Source of the DNA: Bacillota bacterium
GTDB lineage: Bacteria > Bacillota > Clostridia > Acetivibrionales > DSM-1351
Assembly: GCA_023443515.1 (NCBI GenBank)
Contig: JAEZUC010000177.1
Coordinates: 1-35,761, forward strand
DNA length: 35,761 nucleotides
Direction of reading: 5' to 3'
The notes under the pieces are model-generated. The model saw nothing but the letters and a program-made list of their open reading frames with translations, did no database searches and had not been told where the DNA came from. Each line of letters opens with the position of its first letter. Within the stretch, counting starts at the first letter, position 1. Below are positions 16,094-24,746 of this stretch, one piece after another. A program made the position numbers and the translations under genes.

Positions 16094-16338
16094 GTGTGAT
16101 TTTCTTTGTCCTCGTCAGCGGTTGTCACATCGGTTGTATCCTCATTTGTTGAACTGTTATTTCTCTTGTTGTCACTGAAAAGCAGTATAAAAGCCACTAT
16201 CATAAGAACCATGCCCACATTATTTACTGTTTTTGGGTTCAGATTGAAGGAAAATATCCTGTCAAGTATACCATATAAAATCAATATTCCGGCAATTGTA
16301 ATAATGATTGTTAATTTTGTTTTTCTTTTAAGCTTCAT
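16090..16338 (-). CDS. Small two-helix membrane protein, function unknown
   Basis: An 82-residue protein with a very basic start (MKLKRKTK), a first membrane helix (LTIIITIAGILILYGILD, about 9-26), a short loop (FSFNLNPKTVNN), a second helix (VGMVLMIVAFILLF, about 41-54) and an acidic, Thr/Asp/Glu-rich tail ending EDKENHT. By the positive-inside rule both ends are likely cytoplasmic. The start at 16338 has GGAG five bases upstream. It lies 67 bp downstream of the AI-2E-type permease, and its 3' end overlaps the valS leader promoter. No homologue is recognised. Confidence 0.7.
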   Translation of the reverse strand: MKLKRKTKLTIIITIAGILILYGILDRIFSFNLNPKTVNNVGMVLMIVAFILLFSDNKRNNSSTNEDTTDVTTADEDKENHT

Positions 16339-16405
16339 ATTATCTCCGTTCCCATACTCTTTTTATTTATATAATAAATAACCTTTTGTTTTAAAGCAAT
16401 AGGGC

Positions 16406-17455
16406 CTATACTATCAAATCTATTGCCTTTTTAAGAATAACTTTCAACATTGCTGCCACAGGAACTCCTATTAGCATACCTATTATACCAAAAAATTCTC
16501 CTCCCACAAGGACTGCTATGATTGTTGTCACAGGATGCAACCCCAACTTTCCTTCAATAATTTTGGGAGAAATAAATGCATTATCGATTTGCTGAACAAC
16601 TATAAAAACAAGTGCCGCCAAAGCCGCTTTATAGGGGGATTGCAGCAAAGCCACCGCAACTGCCGGTATGGCCCCCAGAAACGGACCAAAATATGGAATC
16701 ATATTTGCCACTCCCCCCAGAAGGCCAAGCACAAAAGGGTATTTTACCCCCACAATATAAAGTCCGATAGTTTCCATAGTACCAACAATAAGTGCCGTCG
16801 TAAGCTGCCCCTGAATGAAATGGGTGGCTATTGCATTTAATTCCCTGCCTGTATTTATAAAATCATTTCTCATTTTCTTTGGAACAAGCATGAGCGTGGA
16901 ATTTTTCAAGGTTTCTGCATCCTTTAAAAAATAATATGCAATTATCATAGACAGTACTATGTTAAGCATTATTACTATAGAAGAAGCAAGTACAGACAAT
17001 GTTTTCTTCATTATCCTGGCAGCATACACTTGCAAAAACCCTGAGCCATAGTTTATCTCATTAAAAATCAGATTTTTTACTTCCGGTGGCCATTTACTTG
17101 CCTTTATCTTAGATATACAGTTATTGAAATACTCCTGATAACTGCTTGTTATATGGGGTAAGGTTTTAAAAAGCTCCTTTCCGTTACTTAAGACCTCCGG
17201 CATAATGTAAATACCAAAAAAGATCAGGGTCAGTGCAATAAATACATATATCAAAATTATTGAAACACTTCTTTTTATTCCTTTACGTTCAAACCTAATA
17301 ACCATGGGATATATAATGTACGCAATCAAGGCAGCCATAAAAAACGGAAAAAGAATCTTAATTATTTTATCAATATAAAAATAGACAAATACTGCTGTAC
17401 CAAGCACCAATAACGTTAATATTATGTAAAATATAATTTTTCTTGTGTTAGTCAT
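16406..17455 (-). CDS. AI-2E family transporter (PF01594-type permease)
   Basis: A 349-residue integral membrane protein with about seven or eight helices. There are closely spaced helices in the first 80 residues, a soluble stretch (about 85-150, including the region from PEVLSNGKELFKTL), and a C-terminal group of helices. The latter contains the family's conserved PFVLGLLGGVANMIPYFGPFLGAIPA and the ending GGEFFGIIGMLIGVPVAAMLK. Members export autoinducer-2 or, in some cases, act as Na+/H+ antiporters; the substrate here is unknown. The ATG at 17455 is preferred over the ATG at 17467 because GGAG lies six bases before it and the upstream ATG overlaps that site. The 12-bp inverted repeat at 17479-17512 stands directly upstream. 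Confidence 0.9.
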   Translation of the reverse strand: MTNTRKIIFYIILTLLVLGTAVFVYFYIDKIIKILFPFFMAALIAYIIYPMVIRFERKGIKRSVSIILIYVFIALTLIFFGIYIMPEVLSNGKELFKTLPHITSSYQEYFNNCISKIKASKWPPEVKNLIFNEINYGSGFLQVYAARIMKKTLSVLASSIVIMLNIVLSMIIAYYFLKDAETLKNSTLMLVPKKMRNDFINTGRELNAIATHFIQGQLTTALIVGTMETIGLYIVGVKYPFVLGLLGGVANMIPYFGPFLGAIPAVAVALLQSPYKAALAALVFIVVQQIDNAFISPKIIEGKLGLHPVTTIIAVLVGGEFFGIIGMLIGVPVAAMLKVILKKAIDLIV

Positions 17456-17478
17456 AATACACTCCATTTATGGTATTT

Positions 17479-17512
17479 GGGTCTGCTGCAAACAAATTTA
17501 TGCAGCAGACCC
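17479..17512 (-). repeat. Strong intergenic hairpin between the 59-residue gene and the AI-2E-type gene
   Basis: A perfect 12-bp stem, GGGTCTGCTGCA and TGCAGCAGACCC, encloses a 10-nt AT-rich loop. It is GC-rich against an AT-rich background. Neither strand has a U-run after it, so it is not a classical intrinsic terminator. It ends about 20 nt before the start of the permease gene at 17455, close to its ribosome-binding site. An mRNA-processing or stability element, or a protein-binding site, would fit. Confidence 0.6.
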
Positions 17513-17547
17513 CCTGCCTGAAACTACCCGTCTTTTTAAAACCCTGT

Positions 17548-17727
17548 TCATCTGAACATCTGAATCATATCACCCAGCACATTGTTTGATCTGTGTAGAA
17601 TTTTTCTTCCTGACTTCATCATTCTTTTTCTCATTCTGGGATCAACTACCTCAGGATTTGTTAAAACACTGATAGATGCACCAATTAATCCTCCGATTAC
17701 CAACCCTTTTGTAAAATTTCTCAACAT
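17548..17727 (-). CDS. Small 59-residue protein with a YtxH-like N-terminal helix
   Basis: The gene runs from an ATG at 17727 with GGAGGAG six bases upstream. It encodes 59 residues: MLRNFTKG, a short Gly-rich membrane-type helix (LVIGGLIGASISVL, about 9-22), then a basic segment with RMRKRMMKSGRK and an ending DMIQMFR. The layout (Gly-rich single helix near the N-terminus, charged tail) resembles YtxH/gas-vesicle-like small envelope proteins, which is only a structural comparison. It starts 18 bp after the PRC-barrel stop, so the two are one transcript, and it precedes the hairpin and the AI-2E-type gene. Confidence 0.72.
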   Translation of the reverse strand: MLRNFTKGLVIGGLIGASISVLTNPEVVDPRMRKRMMKSGRKILHRSNNVLGDMIQMFR

Positions 17728-17745
17728 AACCCACTCCTCCTGTTT

Positions 17746-18291
17746 TTACATAAAAGTATTGTGCCCAAGCCGGCTTTTTAAGCCTCCGCCTGTACTTACC
17801 ATCTCTTCAACTGCTCCGTTTTCAATCAAAATATTACTATTGCTTATTTCAACCTTGCCGATAAAAGGTAGAATACTTCTTCCTCTGAGGATGTCCTGAA
17901 CAAGACCGTCTGAAACCTGCACTCCTTCAACTTTGCCTGTTCTGTAGTCAAAAAGGATATCTTGAACAACTCCTATATCCTCTCCTTGCCGGGTATATAT
18001 TTTCAATCCCCGAAGCTCAATTTTCTCGCTTTTTTCAAAGGATTTCTTAAACTTTCTGTAATTGAGCAGACAGTCCGGATTGCTAACTATCAATGCATCA
18101 TGACCCAGACTCAGAACGTCATGCAGCATTACCACGTTACCTTTTACAGGATTACCTCCCTTTTCCATTACAAAAGCTATTACGCCTTTATTTTCTCTGG
18201 AAAATACAACATCTTTCAGATTTCCTATTTTCAATCCATTGCTTGCACTTATTACCGGCAGTCCTAAAACATGGCTGTACATACTCAACAT
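17746..18291 (-). CDS. PRC-barrel domain protein
   Basis: A 181-residue soluble protein with two PRC-barrel units. The first (about residues 4-45) runs from VLGLPVISASNG through IGNLKDVVFSRENKGV. The second (about 95-145) runs from LRGLKIYTRQGEDIG through VVQDILFDYRTGKVEGVQ. PRC-barrels occur in RimM, the photosynthetic reaction centre H subunit and sporulation proteins of the YlmC/YmxH group; here two copies occur alone. I chose the ATG at 18291 (AGGTG six bases upstream). An in-frame start at 18399 would add 36 residues of low-complexity, AT-rich coding with no ribosome-binding site. It is the first gene of a minus-strand group, divergent from the DUF1015 gene. Confidence 0.85.
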   Translation of the reverse strand: MLSMYSHVLGLPVISASNGLKIGNLKDVVFSRENKGVIAFVMEKGGNPVKGNVVMLHDVLSLGHDALIVSNPDCLLNYRKFKKSFEKSEKIELRGLKIYTRQGEDIGVVQDILFDYRTGKVEGVQVSDGLVQDILRGRSILPFIGKVEISNSNILIENGAVEEMVSTGGGLKSRLGHNTFM

Positions 18292-18427
18292 TCTGCTCAC
18301 CTGCACTTTTATTGTTTTCTTATTTAACAAATTTGTACACACATTATTATTTGTTTTATTTTTTAAATCATTCAGAGAAATTAAATAATATAAAACCAAA
18401 TTTTATTATGAAAGTTAATGTGTTAAA

Positions 18428-18466
18428 TTGACTAAAAAGTGCAATTCATGTAGAATCTACATGAAT
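18428..18466 (+). promoter_or_regulatory. Promoter with overlapping palindromic operator of the DUF1015 gene
   Basis: Plus-strand TTGACT (18428-18433), exactly 17 bp, then TAGAAT (18451-18456); predicted start about 18463. A 23-bp palindrome at 18444-18466 has 11-bp arms ATTCATGTAGA and TCTACATGAAT around one central base, and it covers the -10 and the start site. A repressor bound here would block RNA polymerase. The transcript would also begin inside the 3' arm, so a leader hairpin is unlikely to be its role. Confidence 0.68.
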
Positions 18467-18496
18467 ACTTTAATTCGCTAAATTGTGAGGTATATA

Positions 18497-19801
18497 ATGG
18501 ATAATTACAAAAAAATTCTATCTGAATTAGGTTTAATAATTCCCAAAATTATGCTCCCTGATTCAAAATGTGAACTTGAAAAATGGGCTGTTGTTGCATG
18601 TGATCAATATACTTCCGAACGAGGTTATTGGGAAAAAGTGGCAGACCTTACTAAAGGTAATCCCTCCACCTACAATATAATCTTTCCTGAGGTATATCTG
18701 GAGGATGGTGACGGTGACACCAGGATAAATACAATTAACAACAACATGGACAACTATATACAATCCGGTACGTTAAAGGAACTGGAGGATTGTTTTATCC
18801 TTGTAGACAGGAAAACTACCCATGCACAGTCAAGAAAGGGGCTTATGGTTGCACTTGATCTTGAATGCTATGACTATACAAAGGGTTCTTGTACTTTGAT
18901 AAGAGCTACCGAGGGTACAGTCATAGATAGACTTCCACCCCGTATAAAAATCCGACAGAACGCTCCTATTGAGCTTCCTCATATTATGGTTCTCATAGAT
19001 GACCCGGACAGAAAGGTTATTGAACCTCTGGCTCAAAAAGCTGATAAACTGGAAAAGCTGTATGATTTTGAGCTTATGATGGACGGAGGGCACATAAAAG
19101 GCTATCGTGTATCTGACCAAGGAGATCTATCCTCAGTTGCAGAGGCACTGTCGCAACTTGCTGACTTGGATAGCTTCCGCAAAAAATATGACCTTGAAAA
19201 TCAAAAAGATGTACTGCTATTTGCAGTAGGCGACGGAAACCATTCTCTTGCCTCTGCAAAAGGTCACTGGGAAAATGTTAAGTCATGTCTTTCCTACGAG
19301 GAGCAGCAGAACCATCCTGCAAGATATGCGCTAGTTGAGCTTGTAAATGTACACGATGAAGGTCTGGTATTCGAGCCTATTCATAGGGTATTGTTTAATG
19401 TAGATTCAAAAAATCTGCTGAATGAATTTTCTGCTTACTGCAAAAACAATTCAGGTGGCAGAAACTCACAGCCTCATACCTTCTTATACATAACTTCAGA
19501 GGGTTCAGGAGAAATAGCTGTTGATAATCCTGTAAGCAACCTTGAAGTAGGTACACTTCAGTCTTTTCTGGATTTTTACATGAAGGAACACCCTCATGTA
19601 AAAATTGACTACATCCACGGTGAGGATGTTGTAACTAAACTTGGATCGCAGCCAGGGAATATGGGCATTTATTTGCCGTCAATGAATAAAACTGATCTTT
19701 TCAAAACTGTTATTTTAGATGGCGCGCTGCCTAGGAAGACCTTCTCAATGGGAGAAGCTGAAGAAAAACGCTTTTATCTGGAATGCAGAAAAATAAAATA
19801 A
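18497..19801 (+). CDS. DUF1015 family protein
   Basis: A 434-residue conserved cytoplasmic protein of uncertain biochemical function. Visible family features are CDQYTSERGYWEKV near residue 35, a middle section with DRLPPRIKIRQNAPIELPH, the strongly conserved LLFAVGDGNHSLASAKGHW near 245, and a C-terminal LPRKTFSMGEAEEKRFYLE. The GDGNHSxA motif suggests a nucleotide- or metal-binding active site, but no activity is established from sequence. The ATG at 18497 has GTGAGG six bases upstream; an in-frame GTG at 18485 lies in that site. It is transcribed alone, from the palindromic promoter at 18428-18466 to the bidirectional terminator at 19817-19868. It is one of only two plus-strand genes in the window. 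Confidence 0.92.
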   Translation: MDNYKKILSELGLIIPKIMLPDSKCELEKWAVVACDQYTSERGYWEKVADLTKGNPSTYNIIFPEVYLEDGDGDTRINTINNNMDNYIQSGTLKELEDCFILVDRKTTHAQSRKGLMVALDLECYDYTKGSCTLIRATEGTVIDRLPPRIKIRQNAPIELPHIMVLIDDPDRKVIEPLAQKADKLEKLYDFELMMDGGHIKGYRVSDQGDLSSVAEALSQLADLDSFRKKYDLENQKDVLLFAVGDGNHSLASAKGHWENVKSCLSYEEQQNHPARYALVELVNVHDEGLVFEPIHRVLFNVDSKNLLNEFSAYCKNNSGGRNSQPHTFLYITSEGSGEIAVDNPVSNLEVGTLQSFLDFYMKEHPHVKIDYIHGEDVVTKLGSQPGNMGIYLPSMNKTDLFKTVILDGALPRKTFSMGEAEEKRFYLECRKIK

Positions 19802-19816
19802 CTGTTTCTCTACAAC

Positions 19817-19868
19817 AAAAAAACCTTCCTTTTTGCTGATGGGCTAAAAGGAAGGTTTTTATTTTATG
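19817..19868. terminator. Bidirectional terminator between convergent genes
   Basis: A perfect 15-bp stem, AAAAACCTTCCTTTT and AAAAGGAAGGTTTTT, has a 12-nt loop. T-runs follow it on both strands, so it serves the DUF1015 gene (plus) and the ABC exporter pair (minus). Confidence 0.93.
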
Positions 19869-19882
19869 TTTTATTGCTTTGT

Positions 19883-21754
19883 TTAAGATGCTTCCAAAGT
19901 TTCAAACTGACTGTTGTACAAGGAAGCATAAAAACCGTTTGCTGCCAGGAGTTCCTCATGGTTGCCCTGCTCTACGATATCTCCATCCTTCATAACCAAA
20001 ATCAAATCTGCATCTCTGATTGTTGAAAGCCTGTGTGCAATTATAAAGCTGGTTCTGTCCTTCATAAGGTTTTCCATAGCCTTTTGTATCAGTACTTCTG
20101 TACGGGTATCAACCGAGCTGGTTGCTTCATCCAATATCAGAATCTTAGGGTCGGACAAAATAGCTCTGGCTATGGTAAGTAGCTGTTTCTGACCTTGTGA
20201 TACATTGCTGGCCTCTTCATTCAGAATCATGTTGTAACCTTCCGGAAGGGTCTTAATAAAGTGGTGTGCATGTGCTGCCTTGGCAGCTTCCTTAACCTCT
20301 TCATCAGTTGCATCCAGTCTTCCGTAACGAATATTTTCCATTATGCTGCCATTGAACAACCATGTATCCTGAAGTACCATTCCAAACAATTCACGCAAAT
20401 CATTTCGTTTGAAATCATTAATACTGATACCATCAATGAAAATGTCACCGCTGTTTATATCATAAAAACGCATTAGCAACTTGACCATTGTAGTCTTACC
20501 TGCGCCTGTAGGCCCGACTATGGCAACTCTTTGACCAGGCTTTATTTTGGCTGAGAAGTCATTTATGATGATCTTTTCAGGATTGTACCCAAAGTGAACA
20601 TTTTTAAACTCAACTCCGCCCTTAACATTTGCAGTATCCGCCGGGTTTGAAACATCCTCTAGTTCTTCCTCTTCTTCAAGGAAAGCAAAAACTCTTTCTG
20701 CAGCGGCTGCTGTTGACTGAAGCACGTTTGCAATTTGTGCTGCCTGGCCTATAGGCTGCTGGAAGGTACGAACATATTGAATGAATGATACTATATCTCC
20801 AACTTCGATTTTGTTCTTGATTGTCAGCCAACCACCAAGGATTGTAACTAAAACATATCCGATATTTCCTATGAAGCCCATTATCGGGAACATCATACCG
20901 GAAAGAAACTGTGATTTCCAGGCTGACTTGAACAGTGTGTTATTGAGATTGTCAAACTGTTCAATTGCTTTTTTCTCGCCGTTAAAGGCTTTCATTATAT
21001 TATGTCCGCTGAATACTTCTTCAACGTGACCGTTAACATGACCTAAGTATTCCTGCTGAGATTTAAAGTACTTCTGCGACTTTTTAACTATCAGTGATAT
21101 AAATATAACTGACAGCGGTATGATAAGTACTGAGGCCAATGTCATGAGCCAGCTTATTGACAGCATCATTATCAGTACACCGATAAGTGTTGTAAAGGAA
21201 GAAAATATCTGCGATAAGCTTTGATTCAGGGTCTGGCTGACAGTATCAATATCATTTGTAACTCTTGACAAAACCTCCCCATGGGTAACTTTATCAAAGA
21301 ACTTCAACGGCATACGGTTTATTTTCTGTGAAAGCTCTTTTCTCAGCCTGTATGAGACCTTCTGTGCAACTCCTGCCATTACATAACCCTGTATGAACGA
21401 GAAAATGGCACTTATTGCATACAGACCTATGAGAAACAATAATGTTTCGCCGATATATCCAAAATCAATTCCATTACCTGCTCCGCTGACTTTATCCACC
21501 AAACCCAGATAAATCTCTGTAACCGCATTTCCCAATATCTTTGGTCCGGCAATGGAAAATGCGGCACTGCCTATGGCAAATGTAAGCACTACTATAATAG
21601 ATACTCTGTAGGGCTTCATATAGGCAAGCAACTTTTTCATTGTACCTTTAAAGTCCTTGGCCTTTTCTGTCTTCATTCCCATTGGGCCCATTGGACCACC
21701 ACCCATGGGGCCTCGTCTTCTGGGTCTTTCACGCTTTATAGAATTTTCACTCAT
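19883..21754 (-). CDS. ABC exporter half-transporter, canonical ATP site subunit
   Basis: A 623-residue fused membrane-ATPase half-transporter, partner of the next gene upstream. A Met/Gly/Pro-rich N-terminal tail (GPMGGGPMGPMG) precedes six membrane helices (about 50-350). The nucleotide-binding domain has Walker A GPTGAGKTTMVKLL, Q-loop LQDTWLFNGS, signature VSQGQKQLLTIARAI, Walker B ILILDEATSSVD with the catalytic Glu intact, and the H-loop in FIIAHRLSTIRDAD. The ATG at 21754 overlaps the TGA of the upstream subunit by four bases (ATGA) with GGAGG upstream. It is paired with a subunit having a degenerate site, which is typical of multidrug or peptide heterodimers (BmrCD, TM287/288 class). 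Control is probably by the divergent MarR protein. Confidence 0.95.
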   Translation of the reverse strand: MSENSIKRERPRRRGPMGGGPMGPMGMKTEKAKDFKGTMKKLLAYMKPYRVSIIVVLTFAIGSAAFSIAGPKILGNAVTEIYLGLVDKVSGAGNGIDFGYIGETLLFLIGLYAISAIFSFIQGYVMAGVAQKVSYRLRKELSQKINRMPLKFFDKVTHGEVLSRVTNDIDTVSQTLNQSLSQIFSSFTTLIGVLIMMLSISWLMTLASVLIIPLSVIFISLIVKKSQKYFKSQQEYLGHVNGHVEEVFSGHNIMKAFNGEKKAIEQFDNLNNTLFKSAWKSQFLSGMMFPIMGFIGNIGYVLVTILGGWLTIKNKIEVGDIVSFIQYVRTFQQPIGQAAQIANVLQSTAAAAERVFAFLEEEEELEDVSNPADTANVKGGVEFKNVHFGYNPEKIIINDFSAKIKPGQRVAIVGPTGAGKTTMVKLLMRFYDINSGDIFIDGISINDFKRNDLRELFGMVLQDTWLFNGSIMENIRYGRLDATDEEVKEAAKAAHAHHFIKTLPEGYNMILNEEASNVSQGQKQLLTIARAILSDPKILILDEATSSVDTRTEVLIQKAMENLMKDRTSFIIAHRLSTIRDADLILVMKDGDIVEQGNHEELLAANGFYASLYNSQFETLEAS

Positions 21755-24018
21755 GCCAATTCCTCCTTTGATAACTGAGATAAGGCAATCTGTTTGTAAA
21801 CATCGCAGGTCTCCATTAGCTCCCTATGAGTTCCTATTCCCACAACCTGACCTTCATCCAGAACAAGTATCTGGTCAGCAGACATTACAGTGCTTATTCT
21901 CTGTGCGACTACAAGTACTGTTGCACCCTCTGTCTTTTCTTTAAGTGCCCTTCGTAATGCTGCATCTGTTTTAAAGTCCAATGCAGAAAAGCTATCATCA
22001 AATATAAATATTTCCGGTTTTTTGACCAGTGCACGGGCTATAGAAAGCCTTTGTTTCTGTCCACCGGATACGTTTGTACCGCCTTGTGAAATTTCAGTAT
22101 TAAAGCCCTCTTCCTTCTCGCTTATAAAATCCATAGCCTGTGCTATCTCAGCGGCAGTTCGGATATCCTCTTCGCTTGCTGAAGCAGCACCATATTTAAG
22201 GTTGCTTTCAATTGTACCTGAGAACAAAATACCTTTTTGTGGTACATATCCTATTCTCGCCCTTAGATCATGTTGGGAAATGTCTCTTATATCAACCCCA
22301 TTAATAAGAATCTGTCCTCCGGTAACATCATAAAACCTCGGTATCAGATTGATAAGAGTTGATTTTCCACTTCCTGTACTTCCTATAAATGCAGTAGTCT
22401 CACCGGGCTTTGCCGTAAAGTTTACATTGGATATAACATCATCCTCTGCACCGGGATATTTGAATGAAACATTTTTAAATTCAATAGTTCCCTTCATTCC
22501 ACTTACAATATTCTTGGAAACAACCGGGTCTTTAACAGAACCTTTTGTACTAATTACTTCACCTATACGTGTTATTGATACTGATGCACGTGGTAATATT
22601 ATGGAAACCATTGAAATCATAAGGAAGGCCATAATAATCTGCATTGCATATTGTATAAATGCCATCATATTACCAACCTGCATATTTCCTAAGTCTACCT
22701 GATGTGCACCTACCCATACTATTAATATCATAACACCATTCATTAGAAGCATCATTGCCGGAAACATGGCTGACATAGTTCTTCCAACAAATAGATTCGT
22801 TTTTGTAAAATTGGTATTTGCCTGTTCAAATTTTTCTTCTTCTGTCTTCTGAGTACCAAAAGCTCGGATTACAAGCATACCTGTTAAGGATTCACGTGTT
22901 ACAAGGTTAAGCTTGTCAACAAGCTTCTGCATACTTTTAAATTTTGGCATTGCTACAGCGAATAATACTCCTACTATAACCATTATCGCTAAAACGCCCA
23001 CTCCAATAACCCATGTCATTGATGTATCTGTTTGTAATACCTTTAAAACACCGCCTATACCAAGGATAGGCGCATAAAATACCATCCTTAGGAACATTAC
23101 CAGGAAAATCTGTACCTGCTGTATGTCGTTGGTACTCCTTGTAATAAGAGAAGATGTGGAGAATTTATCAAATTCGGCATTTGAAAAGCCTACAACATTT
23201 TCAAATACGTTCTTTCTCATGCTTCTGCCAACTCCCGCAGACACCCTCGCTGCCATCAGACCAACCGTAACAGTAGCTACCATACTGATAAGAGATATAA
23301 GAAGCATCTTTAAGCCTGCTATAAGTATATAGTTGGACTGGATACTTCCTGTGTCTCTTCCAAGAGCGTTGTATTCCGCTTTTACATAAGAAACAGCACC
23401 CTGTGTGATTATACTTTGAGGCATCCCGGCAAATTTATCATTTACAGTTTTCATCATGCCTTCCAGCTGCTCTTTTGGGAGCTTGGTTATAACCGTAAAG
23501 GGATCTGTTCCGGGCGGTACATTGGCGAATAATTTCTCCATCTCACTGTTACCCGCTGTACTTTTTTTGTCTTCTGATGAAGTATCCTTCATTTTGATTG
23601 AACCTTCGATAGTACCTACAAACAACATCGGCTTTCCAACTGCAGTATTTACCCTGTCAACAGCCTCACTGTCGCTTGTTTTAAGCTTATATACATCATT
23701 ATTTTTGATTTCGGGATAAGTTTTTAAGTACTTATCAATATCCTCCTGAGATGCTTTACCTTTTTCAATCAAAGTATAATTGTCCAAGACAGTTTTTTTA
23801 TCATTATCATTCATAAAAAAGGTTATTTTGTCCATCTCAGTTTTTCTGATTATGTCAGGTACGGCATCTTTTATACCTCCCTGTTGAATACCTACATTAA
23901 CAATATCAGACATGTAGTCCGGCAGAGATAAATCACAATATGCCTGGACAAGTAAAAATAAAATTATACCAAGTATTGATATTATATGAGGTTTCAAATG
24001 TCTCATTAATTTCCCCAT
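21751..24018 (-). CDS. ABC exporter half-transporter, degenerate ATP site subunit
   Basis: A 755-residue half-transporter, longer than its partner. After the first membrane helix (about 12-30) there is an extra, mostly soluble segment of about 150 residues (about 40-200, with the region from YMSDIVNVGIQQGG onward). This would form an extracytoplasmic loop, and the remaining helices follow. The ATPase domain has Walker A GSTGSGKSTLINLI and signature VSGGQKQRLSIARAL. Its Walker B reads IFIFDDSFSALD, with Asp in place of the catalytic Glu, so this subunit's own site is probably non-hydrolytic. The ATG at 24018 is preceded by GGAG. It is the first gene of the exporter transcript, with its promoter at 24127-24155. 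Confidence 0.95.
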   Translation of the reverse strand: MGKLMRHLKPHIISILGIILFLLVQAYCDLSLPDYMSDIVNVGIQQGGIKDAVPDIIRKTEMDKITFFMNDNDKKTVLDNYTLIEKGKASQEDIDKYLKTYPEIKNNDVYKLKTSDSEAVDRVNTAVGKPMLFVGTIEGSIKMKDTSSEDKKSTAGNSEMEKLFANVPPGTDPFTVITKLPKEQLEGMMKTVNDKFAGMPQSIITQGAVSYVKAEYNALGRDTGSIQSNYILIAGLKMLLISLISMVATVTVGLMAARVSAGVGRSMRKNVFENVVGFSNAEFDKFSTSSLITRSTNDIQQVQIFLVMFLRMVFYAPILGIGGVLKVLQTDTSMTWVIGVGVLAIMVIVGVLFAVAMPKFKSMQKLVDKLNLVTRESLTGMLVIRAFGTQKTEEEKFEQANTNFTKTNLFVGRTMSAMFPAMMLLMNGVMILIVWVGAHQVDLGNMQVGNMMAFIQYAMQIIMAFLMISMVSIILPRASVSITRIGEVISTKGSVKDPVVSKNIVSGMKGTIEFKNVSFKYPGAEDDVISNVNFTAKPGETTAFIGSTGSGKSTLINLIPRFYDVTGGQILINGVDIRDISQHDLRARIGYVPQKGILFSGTIESNLKYGAASASEEDIRTAAEIAQAMDFISEKEEGFNTEISQGGTNVSGGQKQRLSIARALVKKPEIFIFDDSFSALDFKTDAALRRALKEKTEGATVLVVAQRISTVMSADQILVLDEGQVVGIGTHRELMETCDVYKQIALSQLSKEELA

Positions 24019-24126
24019 GTATTACTCCTTTCTGAAGTAGGGTAAAGTCTTGCCACAGGACAATTTATATTCAAGACCATATCCAATTTACTTATATAAT
24101 TTGGTATATAAATAGTTTATTTTTTA

Positions 24127-24155
24127 ATTATATTTATATAACTATTATATGTCAA
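24127..24155 (-). promoter_or_regulatory. Promoter of the ABC exporter pair
   Basis: Minus-strand TTGACA (24155-24150), 17 bp, TATAAT (24132-24127): a perfect consensus, so it must be held down by a regulator. ATAGTT (24112-24117) and AACTAT (24140-24145) form an inverted repeat around the -10 and are a candidate MarR site. The leader is about 100 nt. Confidence 0.78.
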
Positions 24156-24166
24156 TAATAATTCGA

Positions 24167-24195
24167 TTGTATTATTAATTTAAATCGTTTATAAT
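24167..24195 (+). promoter_or_regulatory. Promoter of the MarR-family gene
   Basis: Plus-strand TTGTAT (24167-24172), 17 bp, TATAAT (24190-24195). It is divergent from the exporter promoter, with the two -35 elements only about 12 bp apart, so one bound regulator could affect both. TAGTTTATTT occurs at 24113-24122 and again at 24264-24273, a possible pair of half-sites. Confidence 0.62.
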
Positions 24196-24293
24196 TATTA
24201 TATAAAGTAACAAATAAATATACGAAGATATTTATTCAATGTCTTACTTATTGGAATATTTGGTAGTTTATTTATTTTAAAGGAGTTAATGGA

Positions 24294-24740
24294 ATGTTAC
24301 CCGAAAAAGAAATTAATAGTATTTCTGATGATTTGTTTTTGCTTGTACTTCAGTTAAGCGGTAGAATATTTAATCCGTCAACTATGTTCAAAGGACTGCC
24401 AATTCCACCGTCCCATACGAAAGTACTGTTCAGACTGGCAAAACTTGGCCCCTGCCCGGTATCGCAGTTAGCGAATGACTTGATAATTTCAAAGCCTAAT
24501 ATGACACCTATTATTGACAAGCTGATTGCAGAAGGTTATGCGGATAGATACGACGACCCCAATGACAGAAGGGTAATATTGGTTAAACCTACTGAAAAAG
24601 CAAGAACTTTATTGCACAACATAGAACAGAAAGCCAAAAGTTTATTTGTAGAAAAGTTGTCGAGTCTGGATGATGATGATTTGATAAATCTTAAAAAACT
24701 TGTCCCTGAATTAACTAATATTGTTTTAAAAATTAAATAG
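24294..24740 (+). CDS. MarR family transcriptional regulator
   Basis: A 148-residue DNA-binding protein with the MarR fold. The helix-turn-helix region is GPCPVSQLANDLIISKPNMTPIIDKLIAEGYADR (about 62-95). The wing is marked by DDPNDRRVILVKPTEKA. Helices for dimerisation are at both ends. The ATG at 24294 is the first in the frame with AAAGGAG six bases upstream. The gene is divergently transcribed from the ABC exporter pair, with a shared regulatory interval of 275 bp that contains both promoters and little else. By analogy it represses the exporter and itself until a ligand binds. A strong terminator follows the stop by six bases. Confidence 0.95.
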   Translation: MLPEKEINSISDDLFLLVLQLSGRIFNPSTMFKGLPIPPSHTKVLFRLAKLGPCPVSQLANDLIISKPNMTPIIDKLIAEGYADRYDDPNDRRVILVKPTEKARTLLHNIEQKAKSLFVEKLSSLDDDDLINLKKLVPELTNIVLKIK

Positions 24741-24746
24741 AGATAC

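Noticed and set aside
18291..18399. Longer N-terminus for the PRC-barrel protein
   Set aside because: The extra 36 residues are low-complexity with no ribosome-binding site; AGGTG precedes the ATG at 18291.
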